Below the pieces are notes generated by a model that was given only the letters and a program-made list of their open reading frames with translations, searched no databases and had not been told where the DNA came from. DNA of 64,000 nt from Fallopia convolvulus. Taxonomy: Eukaryota > Streptophyta > Magnoliopsida > Caryophyllales > Polygonaceae. Made by a program: the position numbers and the translations under genes. Below are positions 20,690 to 32,173 of this stretch, piece after piece. The stretch spans positions 68,271,224-68,335,223 of the forward strand of contig OZ024719.1 in the NCBI GenBank assembly GCA_964016875.1, read 5' to 3'. The first letter of the stretch is position 1; every line of letters starts with the position of its first letter.

Positions 20690-23600
20690 CATTTAGAGTG
20701 TGTGGTTTATCTCTTCATTCTTTGCAATTCCTAGTCCCCCATAGTGGGGAGGCCTACAAATCGAATTCCAGTTGATTAGTAGTTTATAATTGTAATCCTT
20801 ATTCCAAAAGAAGTTTTTATTTATTTCGTCTAGTTCTTTGAGTGTCGCTTTTGGTAGTAGAAAGAATTGCATCGGGTAGTTTGGTTGTGCTGAGAGGTTT
20901 GGTTTTACGAGAGTTTTTCGTCCTTTTTGGAAGAGAGAATTAGCTTTCCAATTGGACAATTGATCTCCTGTTTTGAGGGTGAGTGGTTTGAAGGGTTTTT
21001 TGTAACTCTTCCACTGATTGTAGGGCACCCTAGGTATTTATCCAATGCAATTGTTTTGGTAATATTGAGGATTTGTTGAAGTTGTATTTTTAAGTTATTG
21101 CTAATATTTTTAGTAACATGGAAAGCAGATTTATGAAAGTTAACCTTTTGACTAGATATTTGACAGTAATCGTCAATTATGTGTTTTTTTATGAATGTTT
21201 GGTTTTTTGCTTTTGCAAAAAATGATGATATCATCTGCAAATGCCACGAATGAGATTTTTGTTCCACCTCTCTAAATTTGGATGCCAATGTCGTCATTGG
21301 GCTTAGCGTAGAAAGTATGAAGTTGTCTTGCAAGCACCTCGGCGGCAAGGATAAAAAGGTAGGGAGACAAGGAATCACCCTGTCACAGTCCCTGTCGAGG
21401 GGCGAATTGGTATGTGGGCTCGTTATTTACAAGCATTGAGAATGTTACCATTTCAACACATTATCGAGTTCGATCAGTTGATGAATTTTTGTAAAAACCA
21501 AATATGTCGAGAATGTTGAAAAGAAATTCCTAGTTAATCCGGTCATAGGCATTTTCCCTATGAAGTTTTATGGTTATCCACCACCCATTCCTTTTTTGTT
21601 CCGGAACGAGTGAAAGATTTTGTGTGCTATAAGGGTATTCTCATGGATATTGCGTTTGTTGATAAAGGCACCCTGAAACGGGTGAATGAGTTTCCTCGTT
21701 ATTTTTTAAGCCTTTATGTGAGTGTTTTAGATATGATTTTGTAAATCGCTTTGCATAGGTTTATGGGTCTATAGTGGTTGGTTGAGTTTAGGTTCTCACA
21801 TTTTGGTATAAGGATTATAAACGTCTGAATAATTTGTTTGATGATTTTTCTTGAGTGAATGAAGCTTTTAACAACTTTAACGATATCATGTCCAACAATA
21901 TTCCACTATTTGTTATAAAAGCTAGCTGGCATTCCATCTGGGCAGGGGATTTATCATCGCCAATGTCAAAAATGGCACTTTTGACTTCAACATTTGATAC
22001 AGGTTTTGTGAGTTGGAGGTTATCTATCCTCTTTTGTAATTTTTTTCTGTATTGTTTGGGTGTTGGCTATCAATTTGGAGCAATTGATTTCTTGGTGTTG
22101 GAACCTTTTCTAAAAGTTCCTCTAGATTTTGTGTTTAATGTTATCAAGACATGTTATATTTTTTTTATAAGGTAAGAATTCGGATACCAAACAGACTTGG
22201 TAAAACGAGAGACCATAAGAAAACGGCAACCGAAAACAGCTAGGAGAGACAAAGCAAGCAAGATAAGCTAAGAAGTACAAATCTCCGAAAAAAGGAACTA
22301 AGAAGAGTTTGAGATCGGGGTGAGTAAAGCACTAAGAAAAGTGTCACAGGCAGCAAGTCGACCCCTTCTGAGCGTGCGAAATAGACAATTGACGTTCCCT
22401 CCACCGAGATGAAGGATCTTCAGAAGCCCTAGAGCACAAAGGGACTTGGCCCAATACAACTCGGTCCAATATCAAACTCAGCTCCAACTCCTCGGAAAAA
22501 AAGTACATTAAATAAGGTTTGAGCTATCCTACAAAAAAAAGTGTCTAACTTGCATCACAAGTAAAACAAAAGATTTTACTTACAATGCAAGTAGACACAA
22601 AAAGCAAGTAAAAATACTTGCGATTCACCGTAACAACCTTGCTTAGCAAGGACTAAAATACCATGAATAATTATTTATGAATTCTAAATCTAAAAAATCC
22701 TAATTAATATCTAAAACTTGCAGCCCAAACAAATAAAAAATCTTTTTCTTTTTTCTTTTTCTTATTTCCTTTCTTCTTTTTTCTTTTTTCTTTTTCTTAT
22801 TTCCTTTCTTCTTTTTTCTATGTCTCATGTATGCTTGAAAGACAGAACCAGACAACGTCGGAGGCCGAACAGCAAGTTGTACCAGCCGACGTCGTAAGGT
22901 TAGGCGAAACAAGCTAGGCGATAGTGGAAGATCAAGTTGCCTGAAGCCAACGCCGGTAGAAATTGGTCGATGGCGACGATGGGTTAGATTGGGCGATACG
23001 GCGGGGGAGAGAGGGCCAGTCTAGCCGGCGTCGGAAGAGCAGCACCAACTCAGGATCGGGAAAATCAAGACTTGTTATTTGGATGCTCTCACTAGTGATG
23101 ATTTCCTTGATTTTTGTTCTATTTCTTCTACCATTTGCGATTCTGTGAAAGTATTTGGTATTTTTGTCGTTAGCTTAATGTGTGTATTTTTTTGCTCTTT
23201 GTTAATAAGTGTGATGACATTGAATTAGACATGCTCGTTTTTTATTCAGGCGTTCTTGCTTTTGGAATAGACGCATGTTCTTTTGTTCAATAATTTCTTT
23301 TTGAATTCTAAGGATTTCGTCATCAACTTTTCTGATTTGTTCAAAGATGTTACCAAAAGTGAATTTATTCCAGGCTTTTGCCTTAACCTTTAGAAGTTGG
23401 GTTTTTTTATGAGTTTAAACATTTGGGACCCGTTGAGGTTGTGTCTCCATGCTTGTTTAATGACATCCTAGAAATCTTGTCTAGAAGTCCACATCATTTT
23501 AAATTTAAACGGTTATGATTTTATATTGCCGTCCGTTGGTAAATCACAGGAAATTGGGCAGTGATTTGATGAGGAGAAAGAGTGATTTTTAGTAGAGAAT

Positions 23601-23960
23601 GGATGGGCATCATTGAAAAAATTTCTTCACTCAATAGGATTCTATATATCTAGTTTTTCATACGTGTTGTTATCCATGATTTTAGATTTTCTCCATGTGA
23701 ATTTGTTCCCGGTACGTAGTTGGGGAGTCACATTCATTTTTGAAGTTGACAAGTCTTTTAAATCGAGAAAAGTGGAGTATCTTACCTCCTTGTTTTTTTC
23801 GGAGTGTTAATTTCATTAAAATCGCCCGGCCATAAGAATGCATGGTGAGCTCTTGTTCATAATAAACAGTTGTAGGGCCCCTAGATATATATATGTAGTC
23901 TCGTGGTTTCTTTTTGTCCAATAGAGCATATAGAAGAAGCAACATCAAACAAACCAAACG
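20690..23960 (-). mobile_element. L1-type LINE, decayed, with internal foreign sequence
   Basis: Minus-strand LINE blocks in order: endonuclease region near 23500-23960 (FTWRKSKIMDNN, NHCPISC); the linker AKAWNKFTFGNIFEQIRKVD near 23360; DKNTKYFHRIANGRR near 23110-23150; then about 0.9 kb of unrelated sequence; then reverse transcriptase with MPASFYNKWW near 21915, NHYRPINLCK near 21750-21786, RQGL-stop-QGDSLSPYLF near 21345-21400, VAFADDIIIF (the catalytic Asp pair) near 21220-21245, and FFWNKDYN followed by CRPPHYGGLG near 20740-20800. Many stops and shifts. No RNase H domain or poly-A tail was found at the left end. Dead, and located directly upstream of the SEP promoter. Confidence 0.85.
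22741..22818. repeat. Polypyrimidine tract with a 35-bp tandem repeat
   Basis: Nearly 80 bases of T and C broken only by two single A residues. The unit containing CTTATTTCCTTTCTTC occurs twice with a 35-bp period. It falls in the foreign segment inside the LINE. The Lys-rich open frame on the minus strand is a by-product. Confidence 0.85.
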
Positions 23961-24452
23961 GGGTGTCCTTGCAATTCCGACAATTGCGGCCTGTCATGTG
24001 TACGGTGGATGAAGGCCATGAACTTTGCACGACGAATATAGAAGATAAAGAAAATTTAAGATTTAGGTTAACAGAAAATATACAATAAGATCGATAAAAC
24101 TATAAAAGTCTCGATCTTCTTCAATTCTTTTGCCCCATCTGTCCGGTTTCAACTTTGAATATGTATATAATCTTGAAATCTCATTCGAAACAACACTCAT
24201 ATATTCTTCGTATACAAGGATGAAAAGGAAGAAGGGGCATGAAAATGTCTATCGGATGTTAACACGCACCTTTAGATTCTTAGAAAGTGACATACATTGT
24301 CAGGGGACACGTGTCGGTCAATAACTGATTCTGCGTCCCTGCAACAAAGGATCTGGTGTGTCGTCATCACACCATTACTGATCCCACAGCCTTTCTGGTA
24401 CGAACACAGATTAAACAAGCATAATATTCCAATAAAAAAGTTCTAAAGAAAA
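23961..24452. other. Spacer between the LINE and tRNA-Lys
   Basis: No gene recognised; short frames only. Confidence 0.5.
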
Positions 24453-24525
24453 CGCCCACCGTGGGGCTCGAACCCACGACCACAAGGTTAAGAGCCTTGC
24501 GCTCTACCAACTGAGCTAGACGGGC
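24453..24525 (-). tRNA. tRNA-Lys(CTT)
   Basis: Seventy-three bases including the discriminator fold as a cytosolic tRNA. The acceptor strand GCCCGTC pairs with GGTGGGC using two G-T pairs. The D arm is TAGCTCAGTTGGTAGAGC, the anticodon loop is CTCTTAA with CTT, and the T arm GTGGGTTCGAGCCCCAC has the GGTTCGA box B. No intron. An overlapping 107-codon frame on the same strand is spurious. Confidence 0.97.
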
Positions 24526-26160
24526 TTGTTTGTTATCATAACAAATGAAGAATATATAATCAGTAAAACTATATACACATTTTAGCCAGCCTAATGACTG
24601 ATTAATGTTATACGCGCAATAAGATTTGAGAATTGCATCCACAAGTTTTTTCCACTTTTTTCCGACCAAAAAAAAGAAAGTTTTTTCCACTTTTGTGTCC
24701 TAGTTACATGTATATTTTACTTTCATATTCCTGTGAGGATGTGATTTTAATTTTAGGCTGGCCTACGCTTTGTGGTTTAGATTTGTTAACGACTTTTTGT
24801 AGAGTATAATTATTCGATAATATTTGATTGTTACTATATATTGCTATATGTAATAACAATCAAATATAACAGCTATACTAACTACTACTTTAACAATCAG
24901 CTATAAATAATTTCTACCAAAAAAAAGCAGCTATAAATAATCTGACCAAAAATATAATAGTAAACAATAAATAAGCTCAAATTAATGTAAGCTCAAATTA
25001 ATGTAAGCTCAACAACTATATGAACATGCAAAATGGTAATAACTAATTATAGTATACCTTAACGGCAACTATCACAGCAATTGAACAGTGTAAGTTGACT
25101 ATATTAAACCTATGTACGTAGCCCCAAACTAAGGCCATGATAAACGTCAAAGTAAGACACGTACACATTAATTCCGTGACTATTGGTTTACTAGTTTGAT
25201 TTACCATGGAGAGGTTAGGCTTTGCCCACCTCGAAAATATGAGTATAAACAATACTAGTATATGTGTAAGGTGGAATTTAGGGTTGTAAACGGACCGAGA
25301 CATTTGTGAACACATCTGTATAAATGGAATTTAGGGTTGTAAATGGACCGAGACATGTGTAAGGTGAAATTTAAAGTTCGATGGGCTAATATAAAGTAGG
25401 GGGTCTACACGTCTGTCAGTGTTCATATGCACATTAGGTGTAACACATAAGCCCATAAAATTTCATCAATTAATTGGTAATAGGAGGTATAACCAAGTGT
25501 TTATATGTTAAACATTTTATATTTTAATTTTTTAACGCGGAAAGTTTTTCTTCCACACCTTAGATGGGTTTGGTTCGATTAAGTCTTGTTCATATTCGAT
25601 TTGTTTTGTAAGTGCATCGAATTTGAGTACAATTTGAAAGTTCCAAATATAAATAAGTCAATTCGTTCATGAACAAACTATAAACAAGCTAGCCTTAATC
25701 TCTCCATTGAACAGATCAATCCTGAATTTATAAATATAAAGAAATATAATAATTAAAAAGACAAATAGACAATATAACCTCTCACCCCTAGTACGTCCAC
25801 CAGAGAGTTTATTTTTACGAGTAGATGATATTGCACATCACTTGAGTTGATAGAGATATATATAAACAAGGGATGATAAAGGGAACAAAATATATAGAAG
25901 GCATGTGATATGACAATTCATTAATTTGGTGATCGATCACCATCGAAAAGGCAGGGAAGCGCCGGGATATATGGCATTTGGTGGTCCAAAGTTAGGTCAT
26001 TGAGTGGCAGTTGTTCTCATGAAGCAGCTTTTGTTGTTTATTCTAGAAACCCAGGTTTTATGAAGAGCAAGTTGGCATAAGCCAAATTAATTGCATTCAT
26101 TCTTATTAAATAATTGCCTTCATAAATAAAGTTCATAAACCTAAATACTTCACCAGAAAA
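24526..26160. other. Spacer between tRNA genes with small direct repeats
   Basis: No gene recognised. GGAATTTAGGGTTGTAAA with CGGACCGAGACAT or TGGACCGAGACAT occurs at about 25272-25303 and 25325-25356 (period 53). A 16-bp unit, AGCTCAAATTAATGTA, is repeated near 24973-25010. Otherwise AT-rich. Confidence 0.6.
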
Positions 26161-26232
26161 GTTGTTGTAGTATAGTGGTAAGTATTCCCGCCTGTCACGC
26201 GGGTGACCCGGGTTCGATCCCCGGCAACGGCG
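26161..26232 (+). tRNA. tRNA-Asp(GTC)
   Basis: Seventy-two bases. The acceptor GTTGTTG pairs with CAACGGC, with discriminator G. The D arm is TAGTATAGTGGTAAGTA, the anticodon arm CCCGCCTGTCACGCGGG has GTC, and the T arm is CCCGGGTTCGATCCCCGG. All arms are intact. Confidence 0.97.
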
Positions 26233-26304
26233 TCTTTTACTCTCTTTTCAATTTCTTGTGTAGATTTTAATTTTTATTATTGAGAGTACAAATTGTGCAA
26301 GAAA

Positions 26305-26367
26305 GTCGTTGTAGTATAGTGGTAAGTATTCCCGCCTGTGACCCGGGTTTGATCCCTGGCAACGGCG
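26305..26367 (+). pseudogene. Truncated tRNA-Asp copy lacking the 3' half of the anticodon arm
   Basis: A second copy 72 bp downstream matches the intact tRNA-Asp but lacks the nine bases CACGCGGGT between CCTGT and GACCCGGG, so the anticodon stem cannot form. The T arm has TTGATCCCTGG in place of TCGATCCCCGG. The acceptor and D arms are otherwise kept. At 63 nt it cannot fold as a tRNA. Confidence 0.95.
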
Positions 26368-27152
26368 ATTTTATTTTTAATTTCTCATCGTTTTAATCTA
26401 GATGAAAATAGTTTTATTTCGGTGCTTGTGTTAATACTATACTTGCCTAAAGTATGATATTTTTACAATAATATTTTAGTTGTAGCTTATCAATATAGTC
26501 ATATTGTAATATAGAAAAAGTTCAAACTTACATAAAATGTAGAACCATAAATCGGGATCGTATACAAGATCGTATCGATTTATCTTGATCATATAAAGAC
26601 ATGTTATCATACGTGACAACTAATGAAGCATGGTTAAATTCCTATTTAAAAATCTGATGCTGATGAATAGTGATAGATATTCAGAACATACCCAATTCTA
26701 TGTTGATTTCAGTTTTTACTATGTTGATTTCAGTTTTTACTATGTTGATTTAAGTTTTTTACTTGTTTATTTTGAAAGGAAAAAGGATCCACACCAAATA
26801 TAAAGCTTGTAAAATTCGATACTTGCATTGGTCTAATGTAATGAACCAGAACCAGGCAGCCATAACACCAGAGGAAACCACAAGAATCAGAGTCTACTCA
26901 CTAACACATCAAAAGCCCACTTCTCCAAATGAAGCAAGCGACTCAAAATGAATAACTCATCAAGTTCAAAATACTAAAAGCATTGCTATTGTAAAGATTG
27001 CAGGAAGCCAGGAACTCAATAAATACTTGCTAGTGTCTCAAATTAAAACAACATAAAAAGCAAAGCAATAAGATAGAAAACGCTGCCGAGCCTCAGCTGG
27101 AAAAGAAATAGCGACGACCACAAAGAATGAACTCATTCGCTGTTTAACTCGC
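26368..27152. other. Spacer with a 21-bp minisatellite; includes the likely 3' UTR of the RGP gene
   Basis: TATGTTGATTTCAGTTTTTA with a trailing C is repeated three times in tandem at about 26699-26762, the last copy with two changes. The rightmost hundred or so bases are probably the 3' UTR of the minus-strand gene that ends at 27153. No other feature seen. Confidence 0.65.
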
Positions 27153-29887
27153 TCACTTTGAGGTCCCGTTGGCACTGGATGTAGATGGGTTGAGTTCATC
27201 CCACGCCTCAATCCAAGTGACCATAGCATCTGCAAGCTTAATGAAGTACTCGTCAACCTTGCCAAGCTTCTCCTTCACTTCCTTTGAGAGCTCAATGTAG
27301 CATTGTTGGACGGTGGTGCACTCCTTGGGGAGCTTCACGTTCTGGAAGAACGGGATCGCCTCTTCTTGCCAGAAGATGCCCTTGTATTCTTTCTTGAGGT
27401 TGACAAATGGGTTGCTGGCCTTGCTGTGCCAGATGTATGGGAGACCCGTCTTCACTCCCAATCCAAGGTGATCACAGATAACCTATATAGAAGCATTCAT
27501 CAAGTAACAAGAGTCATTTCATTAGGTCTAAAAGCTTCTCTGAAGCTCAATCAGGTATTTTAAATAATACATGTCATTGCTGATATAGAAAGGCCTGTGA
27601 TTTGGGAATATGAAGTAATCTGGATATTGATCAAATGGATACAATGGCATCTGACTTAGTGACCCATATCAAAAGAAATACTATAAAATATCATTAATTA
27701 AAAATCAGAAACCCATATCAAAAGAAAACTATAAAATATTAGTTAAGAAACAGACCCATGGAAAGCGCTAGTTTTCTTAGAATATAAAAGATAAAAGATA
27801 AACCTTGATATTCTTTTCTTATTTTTCTAGGAGCAACAATGACCATAGGGTCCACTAATTGTCATGCAACCAAAATTCAAACCTTCAATCATAAATGACC
27901 ATTTTTGCAACTTTTATGTATGCTAAAGGAGCCTCTAATCATAAGCCTTGAATCCCAATAGCATCAAACATCAAGTGACAAGAGTCCTTGTCACAAAATC
28001 CAGGAGCCTTTAAAAATCAATCAGCTAACTAATATTATACAAGGTATTGATTGATTTTGAAAGATACCTTGACACACCATCCAGCCCACATGTCGTCGTA
28101 ACGACCAATAGGCTGGCCATCACCCATCAAACCAAAGTACATGGCTGGGCCAATAAGGTCACGCCTGAAAGCCAAGTTCATTCCACACATAGGGAAGAGG
28201 GTTCCCTTGGGAATGGTCATGACCATATCAACATACCTGAAATTCAAATGTGCAAACAAATGTTCAGAATTAGGTTCCCATGTAAGTAAGTAGTTCAAAA
28301 GTTTTTTTTTTAAATGAGGGACTTGTTTTTATACCTGGTGTTCCTCTCGAGTGGCTTGACAAGCTGTGTCGGTGCATCATAGTCAGGGATGTTCAGCCAG
28401 AGACCATGGGAGACAGCAGTTGAGATACCTTCACGTAGGCTGAATGGGTATCCACGAACGAAATCTGCACCTTCTCTGTATGGGTCATAAAGGGTGTTGA
28501 AGAAAAGAGGCGTTGATGGAGATAGAAGGTTTTGAATGTGCTGCTGGAGTGCATTGATGTCTTTCCCAGATGGATCCTTGGCAACCTACACAAGAGTGGA
28601 GAAGTTATAATAAGATCTGGAATTGGAAAACAATGTGATGGAAAGAAGACATAAATGAGCATTTTCTGAACAGGATTACACAAATTGAATCATAAACAAG
28701 TGTTAGGAGGATCGAATGATTTATACATTGTCATAAACAGAGTTAAGAAAACTCCATCAGATATTACACATACGAAAAGCTCTATTGATGAGAAGATGAG
28801 ATGCATTGGTAAGCAATTCAAGTTTAGAGCAAGATTCAAGGTGTCAGATGGCCCATCGAGACAAAAGAAATGAGATCAGCACTTCAAAGTAAGATCACAG
28901 AACAACCACAAGAAATTAAAATTTGATCCCTTTTCCGGAAAGTAACCAGAAGAATTCACAAGCAGAGGAAAGCTCTCCAAAGACAGTCCTTTTTGGAGAC
29001 CTAAAGACGCAAGATTTCTGTTATCCTTAAAGCATGGTCAACGAGATTATAGTTTTAGGAAGTTCTTCTATTGTAGATCCCTCAACTAAACCGAAATATA
29101 ATATTTAAGGGGCCCATAAATGTGATCAAGAGGAGTACTAATGAAGGATTGGACCAAGTTTATTTCACGAATAAAGTAAGAGCTCAGATCACAAGTCAAA
29201 TTCAAAAAATACTTCAAATCCAAGGAAGATCTGGTCCTGATCGTGACAAAAACAAGATTAAAAAGTTTGAGATCCAATCTAATGGAGTACTAAAATGTTT
29301 CGGAACAAAGCCAGATTAGAGATCCAATCGGTCACAGTAGATACTCCAAAATCCTAACCACCATATCAATCAAAACCAAATAATTGCGATTTTTGAGACC
29401 CAAAAAGGCAAAATTCAACTAACAGAACTCCAATCCGCATCAGATCCAGTAAAAACGAAAGCCACTTTACATCCGAACCAAAAGGCAGAGATCTGAGACA
29501 CCGACATCACACTAACCCTAGCAATTCAATTCAAATACGCGGAAGTGAGAAGAAATCGAATCGAATACTCACAAAGCAATCGTCATCAATGGTGTAGATG
29601 TACTTCTTCTTGGACACCATGTAACCGAAGCAGCGGCAAGCGGAGTCCTTGAAGGAGATGCAAGAGGCCTTGGGACCGAGGATGCGGTTGATGTCGTTCC
29701 GGTTGTAAAGCTCGTAGTCGAATCCTTCGGGAACGTTAATGGTCTTCGTTGGATCTCCGTCCTGGACGATGATGAGATGGTAGGGCTGGAAGAAAGGCCT
29801 CCACATCTCCAGGAAATCGAGGTTTCTGATCGTCGGGATGACGATGTCGAGCTCGTCCTTGAGAAGAGGCGTCGCCGGAGTCGCCAT
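27153..29887 (-). CDS. RGP: UDP-arabinopyranose mutase / reversibly glycosylated polypeptide
   Basis: Interconverts UDP-arabinopyranose and UDP-arabinofuranose at the cytosolic face of the Golgi and supplies cell-wall synthesis. Four exons on the minus strand: 29573-29887 (315), 28335-28585 (251), 28068-28236 (169), 27153-27482 (330). Total 1,065 nt, 354 aa, close to the usual 357. Visible blocks: ELDIVIPTIRNLDFLEMWRP near the N terminus, YTIDDDCF with the DDD motif at residues 101-103, EGADFVRGYPFSLREG, MCGMNLAF, GDGQPIGRYDDMWAGWC and PYIWHSKASNPF. Start at the first ATG of the conserved frame. A TATA-like AATAAATAG lies on the minus strand roughly 100 bp upstream. It is of the RGP1/2 catalytic type; which paralogue cannot be told here. 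Confidence 0.96.
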
Positions 29888-32173
29888 TGGAGAGATCTAG
29901 TATGAGAGATGTGGAGAATGAGGGAGAAGAAGAGAGATTGCTCGTCAACGCTGTAGAAGAAAAGGGTCTGTGTTGAGCTCCTATTTATTAGGCACGGATC
30001 CGAATTGGGAGGAATTATGCTATAGGAGGATTCCTTTTGCGCGTTATAATTGCTGGAAAAAGAAGGTAAAAATTCATGAATAAATTGAAGGTGAAATTCA
30101 TGAATAAATTGCAAGTGATTTTTTTCCACATTTTCACGTTAAGTTGGTGTGATTAAATTGAAGTAAACTATACAAATTCACATGTTATCACGCCAAAGGA
30201 TTGCATTTAATCACGATTTTCTTCCAAAGTCCTGTTTTGTAACTGAAAATTGATTTGGGATATTTCATTTTGTTAAGCTTAGCTTATAATATGAATTTTG
30301 ATCATGTGGATAAGAATGGTATCTGAGCCATATCAAAACAAAAAATATCATTAATAAGTAATTAGACCCATGAAAGGCAATATTTTTCTTAGAAAATACA
30401 GGTGAACGTAATTAATCAAACATTAATGGAAGTTAATTAAAGGCCAGGATACGTATGACATTTTTTTTATTTCTAAAATTGATTTATATAGAGGGACCAA
30501 TAACCATAGGGTCCACTAATTGTCATGCACCTAAATTCAAATCTTCAAATCAACAATTTTAAAGAGAAGGACAAAATATACTACATAGAAAGCAAAAAAA
30601 TCAAATATAAGGAGCACCTAAACATGCAATCACTACCTTTTTTTTTCCTGAGTTGTTCAAAATAAAACCTTATCTCGCCACTATTTTTTTATTGTCTACT
30701 AATTTATTTGAGTTTTATTTTATTTTATTTTATTGCCCACTAATTCATCAGAGTTTCATTTTGACTACACATATCTGACTTTAACGGGTAAGTCTGGAAA
30801 GGAATTTTTTTTTACATTCAACCTTGTGGCCACTATTAGCTGGGCCAGCACTATGTAAACTTGAAATGTGTATACTAATTTACAAAACACAAAAGTTTGA
30901 CCAAACTATAGAATCATAAATCGTTTGGCTAAATTTGTCACACAAAAAATCATTAGCTAAAAAGTGACGACCCTAAAAAACAAGTGAGAGATTTTGAAAG
31001 ACATTATAATATGTCGTATAGTCTAGCTAAAATGTTATGTCACAAAGCTATGAATACATGTGACTATGTGAGTATAACATAGTTTACCTAAAATTTTATA
31101 ATTGTTTTTTGAAACATTGAATTCAACATTTCATGAACCTTGTAGTAGTAGTAATAGCGAACGCAAGCAATTGCATGATATCCGCACTCGATTATCGTAA
31201 AAAGGTTCGGGTTCAAATTCAAATTTGAACGATGGCAAAGCATATGATTGAGAGGGATTACGCTTGTTGATTTATGATAGGGACACGTAATACAAGTCGT
31301 CGGTTGCAACAAAGTACAGATTATATATTCAAATACAAGTAGTCGGTTTTTACAGTTTTACTCTTCCAAATCTACCAACTACCGGCCACGGTATGTTTAG
31401 ATTGACTTGGTGGGGCCCAAAAGCCGGTCAAAGTCACCGGCGGCCACCGGACGTGGTGGTGATAGGGTGGAAATTTGGAATCACATTAGACATTAGTTCA
31501 TGGGGCGGGGCCCACCCCCACCTAGAATAAAAAAAGTTAAAGACGTGTTCCGAATGAGAATTTCACATGTATACACGATGGGTCCTTCCTTAATTGCAGG
31601 TTAAAATCTCTCTGACATGGGGACTTTTCCCAAATTAAATGTCAAATTTAGTGGCATTTATTTTTCCATGCGGTATCATTGAATTCATTGACAAGGTCAA
31701 GGAACAATGCCGTTTCTCAACGCTTCCTATACGCATTACTGAGAAATAATACAGTAAGTCAAATGAAAAAGCAAATTCACAAAAGGAAGAAAGATGTATA
31801 TAATCACACCATTTAAACTTATGCCCGATGTATATAATACACTATGTAATAGTATTAATGATTACTTGCAATTATTTTTATTTCTGTAATTTACCAAATC
31901 ACCCCTTTGTGTCGTGAAATGTTTGAAGGGCTCGTGAATTACAGCGAGTCATACACCTCTATGAGTATACCACACGTTCTTTTTCATGTGCCGACGTTGA
32001 TACCTCACATGGTCCATCAAAAGCTACTTGCACAAATACATGACACATACATATTTGCAGCATTTTGAAACTCGTAATTCTAACTGCACACATGGAGAAG
32101 CAATTTGATCTCCAAACTCTAACTGCACACATGGAGAAGAAGCATATACCTTAGAGCTGAGAAGTTGCTGCAC
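29888..32173. other. Intergenic region between the RGP and COP10 genes
   Basis: The left end is the RGP promoter and leader. The rest is AT-rich with no open frame of substance. ACCATAGGGTCCACTAATTG with following TCATGCA occurs near 30505 and again within RGP intron 3 near 27845, so one is a copy of the other. The right end should contain the COP10 3' UTR. Confidence 0.6.

Noticed and set aside
22700..22912. Lys/Arg-rich 70-codon minus frame
   Set aside because: It is the complement of the polypyrimidine tract; composition alone explains it.
24367..24690. 107-codon minus frame
   Set aside because: It runs through tRNA-Lys and has no domain.
26305..26367. Second functional tRNA-Asp gene
   Set aside because: Nine bases of the anticodon arm are missing, so the cloverleaf cannot form.
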